From Coenobita brevimanus (taxonomy: Eukaryota; Arthropoda; Malacostraca; Decapoda; Coenobitidae), in the NCBI GenBank assembly GCA_032717465.1, contig CM064653.1:35227603-35291602 (forward strand): 64,000 bases of DNA, in the 5' to 3' direction. The notes under the pieces were generated by a model that was given only the letters and a program-made list of their open reading frames with translations, was not told where the DNA came from and did no database searches. Position numbers and translations under genes: made by a program. Positions 43,891 through 55,345 of this stretch are shown here, piece by piece (within the stretch, counting starts at the first letter, position 1; the number at the start of each line of letters is the position of its first letter).

Positions 43891-44883
43891 TACTACTGTT
43901 TAGTTTCTTCGCAGATGGTCTGTGGCACATTTGTGGGCATATGACTAATTGCAGTTTGGTAACTATAAGATTATGGTTTGTTGAGCACTCAGCATCTCTC
44001 ATAGCTTGGGTTATAAGAACTTCTCTCCGATCTCGCTATCTTACTGTGACGTAGTCAGTTAGGCTTCAGTGTTTAGATCGTGGGTGCATCCATGTGGTCT
44101 TGCGTTTATTAAGTTGAAAAATGCTGTTGGTGTTGACCAGACTGTGCTCGGAGCATAAGGAAAGCTGTCCATGACCATTGTTGTTCATGTTACCAACACC
44201 ATGAGGAGGCCGTAGCATGGGCCAAACAGGGTAGTACTCCCGAGGGGAATGGGAATGCTGGTGATAGGGAGAGCTGGAGCTCCTGTTTCACTAGCTATCT
44301 AACCATCCCCCTTTGCTGACCTTTTCAGTGTGACAGTAACATGGAGAGTAGACCAGCATACTCTCCCAAACATTTCCTCTAACTATCTTATGCACTATAA
44401 CACATGCACTTTACATTTCACACAATGTATCCCACTACGTTACAGGGGTTGGCGCCAGGAAGGGCATGCGGCCAGAAAACTTTGCCCCCACTACTTAGTA
44501 GCGGACTTCTGGGGGGAGGCGTGGCGGGGGTTCCGCCGGCATAGATCGTGGGTCCAGGGCGAGATGGGGCTTGGGCCTGTGCTATAGGGTACAGGGCATT
44601 GCAATTCCTAGGCTGCCGCTTCCGCCCAATAGAGAGGGGCCTGAACCTGGGAGTAGCGCCCCAGGAGGCTGCCCTATCAGTGGGTGTATAATGGCGGGAT
44701 AGTTGCAGTGCCAAGACGCGCTTGGAGGGTGTCCTTGCAGCTGTCCTGGCAGGGTGCCCCGAGGCCACTACCACAGCCACTGGTAAGCTGGTGGGCTAGG
44801 GGTCCCAGATCCATTGCCTGGACCTGGGACTGTGCAGTGAGTGGGACCTGTGCTGTGTCTGTCCCCCTTTATTAATACTGAAG

Positions 44884-45822
44884 ATGACGAAACAAAATAA
44901 GTTTCAAAGCAAGCCTGAGGACAGTAAATCACCCATGAGGATGAGGATGGGTTCATGGCATGTGGGAAGTTTGAGGGGAAGAGCAGGGGAAGTTGTTGAG
45001 GCATTCAGTAGGAGGTGGGTGGATGTGGCGTGTTTGCAGGAAGTCCGGTACAGGGGTGGATCAGCCAGAAAGATTGTTGGGAAGGACTGTTGCTATAAGT
45101 TGTTTTGGCAGGGGGGGACAGACGGATATGGAGGTGTTGGTGTGATGGTTGCGGAGAAATGGGTGGAATATGTTATGATTGTTTTGAGAGTAAGCGATAG
45201 GATATTGGTAATGAAAATTCTGTTGGGAAGAAAGATAGCTGCGATTATATCGGCATATGCTTCACAGGGAGGATTGGATGAATCAGAGAAAGATAGATTT
45301 TGGGATGATTTAATACGTGTAGTGGGTGGTATGTGGGATGATGAGATAGTGATTTTGGGAGGGGACTTAAATGGTCATGTAGGTGAAGCAACACAAGGTA
45401 ATGAAGGAGTGCATGGGGGATGTGCGTATGGTCTAAGGAATGCAGAAGGGGAAAGGATACTCGAGTTTGGGGAGGCAACGGACATGATTGTGTGCAACAC
45501 ATATTTTAGGAAAAGAGACAGTAGGTTAATTGCGTATGAGTCTGGGGGAAATAGCAGTCAGATAGATTATTTTCTGGTTAGGAGGGCCGATAGGAGGTTA
45601 GTGAGGGATGTTAAAGTTATAGGAAGTGAGGAGTGTGTGCAGCAGCACAAACTATTGATTTGTGATATGGTGCTTAAAGAACAAGTGATGAAAAAGAGGA
45701 CTTATGTACCTAGGAGGAAAATATGGAAGCTGAAAAACCAAGTAGTAAGGGATGCCTTCTATAGCGAGTTGAGGAGAGTGAGGGCTGAACAGGGAGCTGT
45801 GGACAGAGGTGTTAATGAATAG
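44884..45822 (+). pseudogene. LINE-C ORF, endonuclease part
   Basis: 312 residues from ATG 44884. APE-type endonuclease motifs: MGSWHVGSLRGRAGEVVEAF, ACLQEVRYRGG (Mg-binding E), IISAYASQGG, LGGDLNGHVGEATQ (D, N), SQIDYFLVRR. The last box reads QQHKLLI where many relatives have D/SDH, a possible catalytic loss. The stop TAG at 45820 is followed in the same frame by YRALKNNFLRV to about 46000, so it is a point mutation in one long ORF. Confidence 0.82.
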
Positions 45823-45995
45823 TACAGAGCCCTCAAGAACAATTTCTTGAGAGTTACTTATGTAACATGCGGTTGGACAAGAGGACCACCAAGACATAAA
45901 GTAACTTGGTGGTGGGATGAGGGTGTAGAAGATGCAGTTAAGGAGAAAAGAAGGCTTTTCCGGGAATGGAAGAAGGGTGGTAGCAAAGAGGAATA

Positions 45996-47872
45996 TTGGC
46001 TGCCAAGCGTAGGGCTAGGAGAGAGGTATACAGGGCAAAGTCTGAGTCACAGAGACAATTACTTGATAACCTAAATCATGGGGAAAGGAAAAATATATTT
46101 AGGGTGGCAGGTCAGGTGAAGAGGGATAATCGGGATATTATAGGTGAGCAGTGTGTGAAGAATGATGAAGGAAGGGTAGTGGTTAACAGTGAGGATATTA
46201 AAGATGCATGGAGAGAGCATTATAACCAGTTGTTGAATGAGGAGTTTGACTGGGACAGGGAAGGTTTGGATCCAGCAGATCCAGTGTCTGGCCCTTGGCC
46301 TTTGATTGATACTGCTACTGTGAGTGAGGCAATAGGCTGGATGAGGGTGGGGAAGGCAGCAGGTGTGTCTGGGTTGACTGCCGAAATGTTGAAGGCATCA
46401 GGCGATATAGGGGTGAGTTTAGTCACTGACCTGATTAAAAGGATTATTTATGAGTGTGTTGTCCCAGATGATTGGCTGAAGAGTGTAATTGTAAATGTGT
46501 ATAAAGGGAAGGGTGATGCCCTGGAAAGAGGAAATTATAGAGGTATAAAGCTTTTAGATCAGATAATGAAGGTAATGGAGAGAGTTTTAGAAGGTATGAT
46601 TAGAGAAAGAGTGAATATTGATGAGATGCAGTTTGGGTTGATGCCAGGTAGGGGGACCACTGATACCATATTCATTGTTCGACAGCTTCAGGAAAAATAT
46701 ATTGGTAGGAGAAGGGATCTTTATTTTATTTTTGTTGATTTGGAAAAGGCCTTTGACAGAGTCCCTAGAGAGGTGGTGAAGTGGGCAATGAGAAAGCTTG
46801 GCTTGGAGGAGTGGCTGCATAGGTTGGTTATGGCCATGTATGTGGGTGCTCACACCCAGGTGAGAGTGAATGGAGATTTGAGTGATGAGTTTTCCGTGAA
46901 TGTTGGTGTGCATCAGGGGTTAGTCTTGAGTCCCATGTTGTTTATCACGGTACTTGAAGCCCTTTCACATGACTTTAGAAACGGACTCCCGTGGGAGTTG
47001 TTGTATGCTGATGATATGGTGTTGATTGCAGAGAATGAAAGGGAGGCGGAGGAAAGGTTTAGGAAGTGGAGAGACGGTATGGGGCAAAAGGGTTTAAGGG
47101 TAAATGCAGATAAAACAAAAGTGATGATATCTAGGGTTGGTGGCGGTACTGTCAAAGACGAGGGAGAGTGGCCATGTGCAGTTTGCCACAAGGGCGTGGG
47201 AAGTAATTCCATCTTGTGCGGTGTGTGTGATAAATGGGTGCATAAGAGATGTAGTGGTATCAGAGGTAGACTGCGAGATAATGCTGATTTTATGTGTACG
47301 GCGTGTCGGGGTGAGCAGGTGGAGATTGTCAGACGTGAAAGAATTGAACTTGCTGGTGAATCTCTTGAGTGTGTGGAATAGTTTTGTTATTTGGGAGACA
47401 TGTTGTGTGCTGGAGGTGGGGATGGAGCTAGCTTTGTGGCTAGGGTGAGAAGTGGTTGGAAGAAGTTCATGGAGCTCTTGCCTCTCCTGACATTGAGAGG
47501 ACTCTCCCTACGTGCTAAGGGGTCTTTGTATGCAGCATGTGTTAGGAGTGTAATGCTGTATGGTAGTGAGACCTGGGCAGTGAAGGAGGAAGATATTCGC
47601 TGGCTCAGACGTACAGAAATGACAATGATTAGGTGGATGTGCAGTGCGTTCCTGCGTCCAAGGCCTGGAGGGGCTGGGTTTATGATGGAAGAGTTGAGAG
47701 GTAGGATGGGACTGGAGTGTATTGGTGTTGTGATGAGGAGAGGTAGATTGAGGTGGTTTGGACATGTGGAGAGGATGGGGGATGATAATTGGGTGAGGAA
47801 GGTGAGAAGTGTTAATATTGGGGGTGGGGTTATGAGGGGTAGACCGAGAAAGAAATGGGACAAGGTCATTAT
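45996..47872 (+). pseudogene. LINE-C RT with embedded PHD-like zinc finger
   Basis: Frame change near 46010, then KRDNRDIIGEQC, RVGKAAGVSGLTAEMLKASG, VNVYKGKGDALERGNYRGIK, FVDLEKAFDRVPREVVKWAM, VGVHQGLVLSPMLF, LLYADDMVLIAENEREAEE (YADD at 47003-47014, intact), KGLRVNADKTKVM. Next comes WPCAVCHKGVGSNSILCGVC...KWVHKRCSGI...FMCTAC (47169-47314), a Cys4-His-Cys3 PHD-like finger, followed by a stop at 47379 (GAG in copy ii) and the C-terminal RT-connection part to the PB-X3 insertion. The ORF resumes at 49800 (CDLRVKGLNREAAIDRATWR). Confidence 0.85.
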
Positions 47873-49795
47873 CCCTTACATCGCGGGCTTGTTTACCAAT
47901 GACTTGCGTGTGCCGTGGGGTTATTTGGGCTCCGACAGACTCTCAAAAAATATTTGCCAAAAATCAGTTATTAGTCCTAGAATAATAAAATTACATATCC
48001 TTATGGCACATACCTTCAGCTTTCTCCTGGAATGATTGTTGAGCCTTCGTCGGTTACCGTAGGACTTGTGGAGACCTCTGAAGTAGGGTAACGAAGTCTC
48101 CACTTTACACTTCCCGACAACCCGTAATATGATTACCACAGCCAGATACAAACACTATAAACACTATTCTACAATTTTCAAGTAGTTTGGGATCCATACT
48201 CAAAAAAAACAACAACTGTGAAAGCAATGGAAATTACGAGCGCGTCTGATCGTCGCACTGGCACTAGTTCGCTCTTGGTAGTCTGTCATTTATTATTCAT
48301 AAAACCCCTCACACTTTATATTTCTATTACTATATAACACTTATATATATCTACAGTCTTTATCCATAAGTTTCCTTCAGTAGTATTAGTTTATTGTCAC
48401 TGTAGGGATTTAATTTCTTTCAGTAAAATACATAGCATTCACTTTCTCTTCCTGTATACTGGCATTGAGAGTGAATGTCACTTTCATCTTCACTCTCGTA
48501 ACTCATAGCATTCAGACATGCTAGAGTGAAACTTTCACTTTCATTACTCCTAGGGTATATACTCGTATTCTTATAATACTACTCATTTACATTTCTATTG
48601 ACGTTCTCTGTTTTATTTACGTTATTTACATTTCTATTTTATTTACACTGTGTTGTGCACTGTTACTTGAAATAACTTATAAAACTATTTTCCATTGTTC
48701 ACGTATATTTACATTCATTACTTCCACTTGCTGTTTACACATTATTTACACATTATTTACAATTCCTCTTGCACTGTTTTACTCAATAGAAAGATTGTAG
48801 TCACTCTTTTATCAATTGTCAGCCCTTTACCTCTTTCCACACGAGGTTTAGTAGGGGGTAAAGGTCACAGGGCCATTTGCATGGGGGTGAAAAAAGGCCT
48901 TGAAGTCAGCATGAAGAAACATACGTACTCTCGCTTCGGAAGATGAGAGTGAACTGATAACAGAGGACCAGCATGGGGGCCTGCTAGGGGTTATTCAGAG
49001 TTACCAATATTACTTCTTGAAACAGCTAAGTCTAGCACTGATATGATTGGCAGGAAATCTAGACAATACATTATAAATTTGGTAGTTCCAGGTGAATGTA
49101 AATATCACTTAGGCTTCTCCCTTCCCTCCTTACATGTATATTTATTACGAAAATAGATTAGAGGCCTACTTAGGAGATATATATTCAGAGCTACCAATGT
49201 TATATCTTGAAACAGCTTTGTCTAGCACTGATATGATTGGCAGGAAATCTAGACAATACATTATAAATTAGGTAGTTCCAGGTGAATGTAAATATCACTT
49301 AGGCTTCTCCCTTCCCTCCTTACATGTATATTTATTACGAAAATAGATTATACGACATATTTCAAGGGGAAAAAACAGCGAAAATTAGCGAACGAGTGCA
49401 CGTGAGGTGTTGTCAGGTGATAATTAGCCAATTCCAGGTGTATGGCACTCTCACTTACCTTATTTCTTTCTTGTATATATTATTTGGTATAAGAATAGGA
49501 CATAGGGCTTATTTCAATGGATGAAATCAGTGAAAAATTCCAGGGAAGATTTACTTAGCGTAGCACGGCCGGGCAGGCAAGAGGATAGGGTAAAGGAGGG
49601 GGGGTAGGGAGGGGAGTCAAGTACGGGGAGAAATGGCTAAATTGTCAACAATGGATGGGAGTACAGATGAGATTAGGAGTGCTGACTAGTGTTGGACATT
49701 GGCAGTACTGATAGATGATACAAGCCCCCACTTGGAAGCCCGGGTGAATTCAAAATAACACAGAATCACAAAAGCGACGCCCCGCGGTTAAGGGG
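47873..49795 (-). mobile_element. PB-X3, complete, inside LINE-C
   Basis: Left duplication TTAT (47869-47872, mutated TTAA), right TTAA (49796-49799). Ends CCCTTACATCGCGGGC and, inverted, CCCCTTAACCGCGGGGCG. The empty site is seen in LINE-C copy ii at 27267 (GTCATTAAGTGTGACC). 1.92 kb. It contains an internal duplication of about 190 bp: CTGATATGATTGGCAGGAAA occurs at about 49037 and 49219. Confidence 0.88.
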
Positions 49796-49924
49796 TTAAG
49801 TGTGACCTTAGGGTTAAGGGACTGAACAGGGAGGCTGCAATTGATCGTGCAACTTGGAGAGCCGCCATTAGGTGACCAAGGCCGACACATGCAAGCATGT
49901 TGGAGCCTTTAAAAAGGAAACGAA

Positions 49925-51165
49925 ACAATGGTAGCCTTTAATTTCTTTGCCAGAGGTGAGTATCTTTTTCTACTCTGGCATTAAAATCTCAAGCAGGATC
50001 AGTTTGTCATTAGGCGGTACTGTACCGAGTGAATGGTAGCATCCAAAGAGTCATAAATGGAATCTTTGACAGCGTCTTCAGAATCAAGCATGGAGACATA
50101 TAGATCTTCAGAGAGTGGTATGTGCCAAGACATCAGCCTCTCTGAGATACCCACAGATATTTTTTGGATATTCTGTTGAAAGTTGCTTTGGATGACAAAG
50201 TCAATATCATAGCTTCTTTTTACATTGTCTGGTTATCCCCTTCAGAAATAGGATTACCCTGCTCCTGCTTCTGTTAGGTTGCCGTCTCCCAAGAGGTGAG
50301 TCTTAGACTAGGCAGCATTGTCAATTGTATATCTTTTCAGTTCATGGGCAGTAAAGGCATTTCTGCAGCATGCTCATGTGTCGTGGTCAGCTTCGAGCAA
50401 GGTTCACATATTCCATGTAACAAGAGTCAGAGGGATTCTTTTGGTTTTGTGACCACAATGTGGGATGCCTTGGCAGATGTGGTTATCTGCCCAGGTGGTG
50501 CGGAGCAGCAAATGTTTGGGTTACATTTATAAACCTCTCCTCATCAGGGGTAAGCAGTTGGGCGTCCATTTCCGGCTTCTTAGTTGCACTGGATGCTGCC
50601 GAAGGGATGACCTGTTCCTATGGCATCATGCCAGCAGCCAATGGGCCAGTGCGGCCTATGTGCAGGACTCAAGCTAGAGACTTCCATCCATATCCATGAC
50701 TTGTCATTGTCACCCTGTCCCATCGACATAGGTCTCTTGTTTTGACAAATGAAATAGGAGGTGAGTATAGCTTTGGGCTTGGGCAATAAATGGATTTGGT
50801 GTGATGGTGAGGGTGCACAATCCTTACCACTACGTGACTTGGCCCTTCTCAGCCTGTGATGCTGACGTGAAGATTCATGACAACCATCTAGTGAGCGGAG
50901 TTGCAGGAGTCTGGCGGGAGCTCTGTCTGTTGAGCCCCACCTTCTGTGGGACTCCACTTATGGAGTTTTAGTTTGGGGCTTACTCCTGTAGCCTTAACCC
51001 ATCCAAGGGCAATCCACAAGGGACTGGTCCTGGGAACACTTACCATAGTTGGACCCCTCACTGATGATCCCCTCCAGCATGGGTAACTCTGTCCTCCTGC
51101 TCAGCCTGGGAGGGATCTTCCCCTGCTGGTATGGCCTACCAGATTTGCAGCATATTCGAGCCCCT
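49925..51165 (-). pseudogene. LINE-E 5' region and endonuclease N-terminal part
   Basis: Minus strand. GC-rich 5' part (51165-50580) with a 125-residue open frame of no recognised domain, then VTWNM (about 50430), HELKRYTIDNAA (50340), IQSNFQQNIQ, ISERLMSWHIPLSEDLYVSM, SEDAVKDSIYDSLDATIHSV (about 50060), ending at the LINE-C 3' end. Endonuclease motifs are recognisable but the frame shifts several times. Confidence 0.6.
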
Positions 51166-51170
51166 CCAAC

Positions 51171-51197
51171 ACACACACACGCACGCACACACGCACA
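51171..51197. repeat. CA-rich microsatellite at the LINE-A3 5' boundary
   Basis: CACACACACACGCACGCACA, immediately followed by the 5'-truncated LINE-A3. Confidence 0.9.
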
Positions 51198-54100
51198 GAG
51201 CAAGGTTAGAAATCGATGATTTCTTGAGGGTAAATGAGCTAGATAGTATGTCCATTATGGAGACCTACTTAAGAGAGGATATTGATATCCAAGTGGAAGA
51301 TGGTAATTGCAAACTATGGAGAATAGATAGAAAAGAAAAACTGGGAGTAGGAGTGATGATAGCAGTGAAGAATTGCATAAATGTGGATAAAGTGGAACTG
51401 GGAGAAGGTAGGGCAGAATTGATAAATATGAAACTAGAAACCAGAGGGGAAGACAGTAGAGACATCGCAGTAGCATATGCTCCCTCTAAGACAAGGACAT
51501 GAAATGAAGAGGAATACTAGATTTTGTCAGACATGGTTAGATACCTACAGAAAGTGATTGAGAAAAGCAAAAATATAATCCTGATGGGCGACATTAATTG
51601 TAAAGAGATGAACTGGGAGGAGTGGGACTCAGGCAGTAGTGAAGATTCATGGTGCAGTATAATGTTAAATATTGCAGTGAATAATGTAATGACACAGTGG
51701 GCCAAAGAAGAGACAAAATTTAGAGGTGATGACACACCAGCAGGACTATATCTACTTCTAACCAAAGAATCTCACGTAATTGAATCTCTGAAATATCAGT
51801 GTTCTTTAGGAAAAAGTGATCATGTAGTGATTGAGTTCCAAATGATAAAAGGGCATGTGGCGCCAATAGATGAATGTACAGGCATGGAAGATACAACTTT
51901 GGGAAAGCAAACTTTACAGGACTGAGTAAATTTTTCGAAGAAGCAGATCGGAGAGAATGCAGAGAAACAAGAGAGATGCAGAAGAAGTGGGATATCTTTC
52001 TAGGACATTACAATTTTGGTGTGGAAAAATATGTCCCAAGAGTAAGTGGGAGAGAGGACTGGAAAAAGGATTAGTTCAACAGAATGTGTATGTTAGCAAA
52101 AAGAGAGAGAGATGTGGCATGGAACAAATGGAGAAAGAGAGGTAACAATAGAACAGAGGAAGAATACAGAAGAACTAGATATTAATATTGTATGCAAGAA
52201 TCTATAGAGAGGAAGAGGGAAACTTCGAAAGAGGTGTAATTGACAAATGTGTGGAGGAACCTAAATTGTTTTTTAGGTTTTTCAATGGCAAATTGAACAC
52301 ACAGAAGGAATCAGTAAGCTGAAAGGAAAAGGAAAAGTCTATTAAGATGCAATAATGCAAGCTGAAATGATGAGTAAAAGTTTCCAGTCGGTTTTCACTA
52401 AGGAAAGTGATTTTGTGGGGGGGGGGGAGTGACTAGAAATGTAATGTTAACCCATTGACTGTGGCTGTATCATATATGATATCTGAGTCCAAATGGCTCC
52501 CATGTGCAGCTGTATCATATATCATTTCCTGCTTTCAAAAATGCCGCTGTCAGAAATGGCATGAAATAAATCAGCTAGCAATTCATGGCACCGTATAGAA
52601 TATTGCCATACATATATTATGCATTTTTACAAGGTGCAGAGCTCTGCTCAGTTACCTACAAAATGCCGAAGGTAAAGGTACGAAATCTTCTCCATGCTGC
52701 CGCTAGCAGTAGCCCAAGCATATATTGGATGAAATCTCTGGATGAGTGTAGTAATGATAGTGATACGTTGTTCGATGATGACAATGATGGTTCAGATGCT
52801 GTTTTACACTTTATCTGATAGCAAGATTGCCACTGACGACACAGTACAACCATAACACATCGTTTGCCTGGCAGCACCACACGGAATATTTATTACTTCA
52901 CGGACCTGTATCAGAGGTTATTTTTTTGTTTGCTATATTGTATTATATACCATTGAACTCGGGATTTTTTTCTCTACCTTTTAATGATATATATATTTTT
53001 TCTAATATTTTTTTCTAAATATTTGAAAACTGCCGCACACGGGATGTACATGTAAACAAACACTGACGCAGTGAATGGGTTAAAAGATATAAAGGTGGAA
53101 GTGCAGGAAGTGTATAAATTACTGGAAATTCAAGATGTAAGAAAAGCCCAAGGGCCTGACAGGATATCGACTTGGATACTAAAGAAATGCAGAGAACTAG
53201 CGGATAAGATTCGTGGTTTAATTGTGTGTTCTCTGGAAGAAGGGAAGGTGTCTTGGGAATGGAAGAGGGCCAGTATGGCACCAATTTACAAAGGAGGGCA
53301 TAAGGTAGAGCCCCTGAATTTTAGACCAGTGTCCCTGACCAGTATAGTTGCAAAATTTTATGAGGGAATCTTGAAAGACAAGTGGATAAATTATCTGGAG
53401 GAGATGGTCATTTTGGCAGAAAGTCAATTTGGAATCAGAAATGGAAGGTCATGTGTCTCCAGTTTGTTGAGCCTCTGCTCAAGGGCAGTTGATGTGCTAC
53501 AGGAGAGAGATAGTTGGGTGGATTGTGTGAGCTTAGATCTGAAGAAAGCCTTTGACAAGGTACCATACATGTGACTAATATGGAAATTGGAGCACATAGG
53601 AGGATTAAAGGGGATCCTCTTGGACTGGACGAGAGACTTTTTGAGAGACCGACAGATGAGGACAGTAATGAAGGACAGGATATCTGGATGGAGGGAAGTA
53701 ACAGGTGAAGTCCCACAGGGCTCAGTGTTAGCGCCCGTAATGTTCCTGATTTACGTAAACAGTATGGTACTGTAGATCAAATGAACAGTTATGGAAGGCT
53801 GTTTGCTGATGATGCAAAGACCATGAGGGAAGTGAAAGTTGAAGAAGACTGTAAAATGTTGCTGGAGGGCCTGGATAGGATTCACGAGTGGAGCAGGATG
53901 TGGGAAATGAAATTCAGAACAAAATAATGTAAAATATTGGAAATGGATTGTACCAAGAGACCATCACTGAATTATATGATGGGTAATGAACCAATCACAA
54001 AAGCAAGAGAAGGGAAGGACTTGGGAGTGCTGGTCCAGGAAAGTTTGTCACCCAAAAAACACATTAATACGATACTGTAGTTAGAGAGACATATTATCTC

Positions 54101-54648
54101 TTGACTAACATAAGAGTAGCATTTCATTACATAGATGAGGAGGTGATGAAAATATTGATAGTGGCCATGATGTGCCCTAGATGGGAATATGTGACAGTAG
54201 TGTGGTCCCCGCATAAAAAGAAAGATATAAACATGATCGAGAGAATACAAAGAACAGCAACCAAGATGGTCCCTAGCCTGGCAGATCTGTCGTACATGGA
54301 AAGGTCGGAAAAGCTAGATCTGCCCACCTTAGAAGGAGGAGAGAGGAAAGCGACATGGTTGCAGTGATCAGGGCCATGATTGGAGTAGAAAAAATTTACA
54401 GAGAAGATCTGTTTGTACGGGATGGGAGAGTAACAAGAGGACATGGAATGAAACTGAAAAAGCCAAGTTGCTTGAAGGATATCAAGAAATACAGTTTTCC
54501 TTATAGGTGCATAGACCTGTGGATAGCCTGGACAAAGAGATCATCCAATCTAAAAACTTAAACGAGTTCAAAGCAAAATTTGACCCCTTGAGAAACTGAG
54601 ATGGGACCCCACGAGTGTAGCTCATTTACTGTATATCACAACAAGGTA
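51198..54648 (+). mobile_element. LINE-A3, 5'-truncated, split by PB3
   Basis: Begins inside the endonuclease (RLEIDDFLRVNE) right after the CA tract; GDINCKEMNWEEWDS (51588), KSDHVVIEFQ, then RT (DKIRGLIVCSLEEGKV, NFRPVSLTSI, SLDLKKAFDKV, 53071-53574), VPQGSVLAPVMF, RLFADDAKTM (about 53802), VVWSPHKKK, and a 3' end GTAGCTCATTTACTG...GGTAAATA plus (CA)n 54649-54668. At least eight breaks. It ends 88 bp before a host exon, so it lies in that gene's intron or upstream. Confidence 0.83.
52451..53079 (+). mobile_element. PB3, short TTAA element with possible piggyBac N-terminal remnant
   Basis: TTAA at 52447-52450 and 53080-53083; ends CCCATTGACTGTGGCTG and, inverted, CCCATTCACTGCGTCAG. GCTGTATCATATATSAT is repeated directly (about 52463 and 52508). 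ATG at 52663 gives MPKVKVRNLLHAAASSSPSI ending in the acidic run DTLFDDDNDGSD (52 codons); acidic N-termini occur in piggyBac transposases, so this may be a deletion derivative. Confidence 0.78.
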
Positions 54649-54756
54649 AATACACACACACACACACAGCTGCTTTTATGGTTTAAACTGTACAACATTT
54701 AGTGTTGTGAAAAAACAAGAGAATACTCTGTAAATCTAATATGTTTCTATCCATAG

Positions 54757-54897
54757 AGATGATACTCACTATGTGGACAAAGTGGCATCAGTGACTGAAC
54801 TTACAGGCTACATCACCAGCTGGTCAGGCTTCCAGAACTTCTACAAGCAGAATGGGGATGATGCTGCCTCACAGTTGCTCCAAAGATTCCAAAACAG
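54757..54897 (+). CDS. Penultimate exon, methyltransferase-like host gene
   Basis: Acceptor TTTCTATCCATAG, donor AACAG/GTGAGA; 141 nt. Frame (one base completes the previous codon): DDTHYVDKVASVTELTGYIT, then SWSGFQNFYKQNGDDAA and SQLLQRFQN plus two bases. The frame is open and rejoins the 57848 exon exactly (AG + A gives R). The TGYI-SWSGFQ-F pattern resembles the C-terminal region of SAM-dependent methyltransferases of the DDB_G0268948-like (class I) group. The family call is from memory; the exon structure is directly seen. Upstream exons with the SAM-binding motif were not found in this window, so they probably lie to the left beyond the transposon pile. LINE-A3 ends 88 bp upstream. Confidence 0.72.
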
Positions 54898-54975
54898 GTG
54901 AGAAACGATGAACTCCTGATGGTATTTATTCCTGCTCTGTTGTGTGTTTACCACCTAACTTGTCAGACTTCTTCT

Positions 54976-55345
54976 AAAAGAGTTCTAGATGGTACGATTA
55001 GAGAAAGAGTGAATATTGATGAGATGCAGTTTGGGTTTATGCCAGGCAAAGGGACCACTGATGCTAGATTCATTGATCATCAGCTTCAGGAAAAATATAT
55101 AGGAAAGAAAAAAGCTCTCAGCTTTGTTTTTGTTGATTTGGAGAAGGCCTTTGACAGAGTTCCTAGGGAGGTGGTGAAGTGAACAATGAGAAAGCTTGAG
55201 ATCAAGGAGTGGCTGGTTAGAGTGATTATAGCTCTTTGTGTTGGTACTCGCACCCAGGTGAATGAACGGAGATTTGAGTGATTCCGTGAATGTTGGTGTG
55301 CAGCAATGGGCAGTTGTGAGTGCCTTATTGTTTATCATGGTACTT
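54976..55345 (+). mobile_element. LINE-C RT fragment in the terminal intron
   Basis: GTTCTAGATGGTACGATTAG onward matches 46590-46960: RERVNIDEMQFGFMPGKGTT, FVFVDLEKAFDRVPREVVK, then a stop and indels. It joins LINE-B3 at 55346. Confidence 0.8.

Larger units (their letters stand above)
44190..49921 (+). mobile_element. LINE-C copy i, nearly full length, split by PB-X3
   Basis: A long 5' region (44190-44883, GC-rich, with GGCGCCAGGAAGGGCATGCG), one large ORF with endonuclease, RT, a PHD-like finger and C-terminal part, then a 3' end GCCATTAGGTGACCAAGGCC...GGAGCCTTTAAAAAGGAAAC. Only three coding lesions are visible besides the insertion: a stop at 45820, a frameshift near 46010 and a stop at 47379. 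Confidence 0.85.
34780..51165 (-). mobile_element. LINE-E, one ancestral LINE reconstructed from scattered minus-strand pieces
   Basis: Pieces in ORF2 order: 51165-49925 (VTWNM, then HELKRYTIDNAA, DAVKDSIYDSLDATIHSV); 44183-43893 (TTWMHPRSKHWSLTDYVTVR); 42649-41178 (linker, RT); 36680-36236 (LSTLLYGVKSWT, MLRWVRP); 35076-34780 (TLKKCIIIP, then a C2H2 finger CQLCGKI...HSHTRWH). No piece repeats another, and interruptions are explained by LINE-C, Tigger-3, LINE-K with a LINE-C end, and LINE-B2. About 40 codons near 41177/36680 are unaccounted for, so the K junction is the weakest. Database entries for this family are often annotated craniofacial development protein 2-like. Confidence 0.62.

Noticed and set aside
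44900..47380. Host gene with PHD finger
   Set aside because: The finger is in frame with endonuclease and RT motifs and recurs in two more LINE-C copies.
50580..50957. 125-residue Arg/Ser-rich minus-strand ORF as a host gene
   Set aside because: Collinear with the 5' part of LINE-E and directly upstream of its endonuclease; no independent support.
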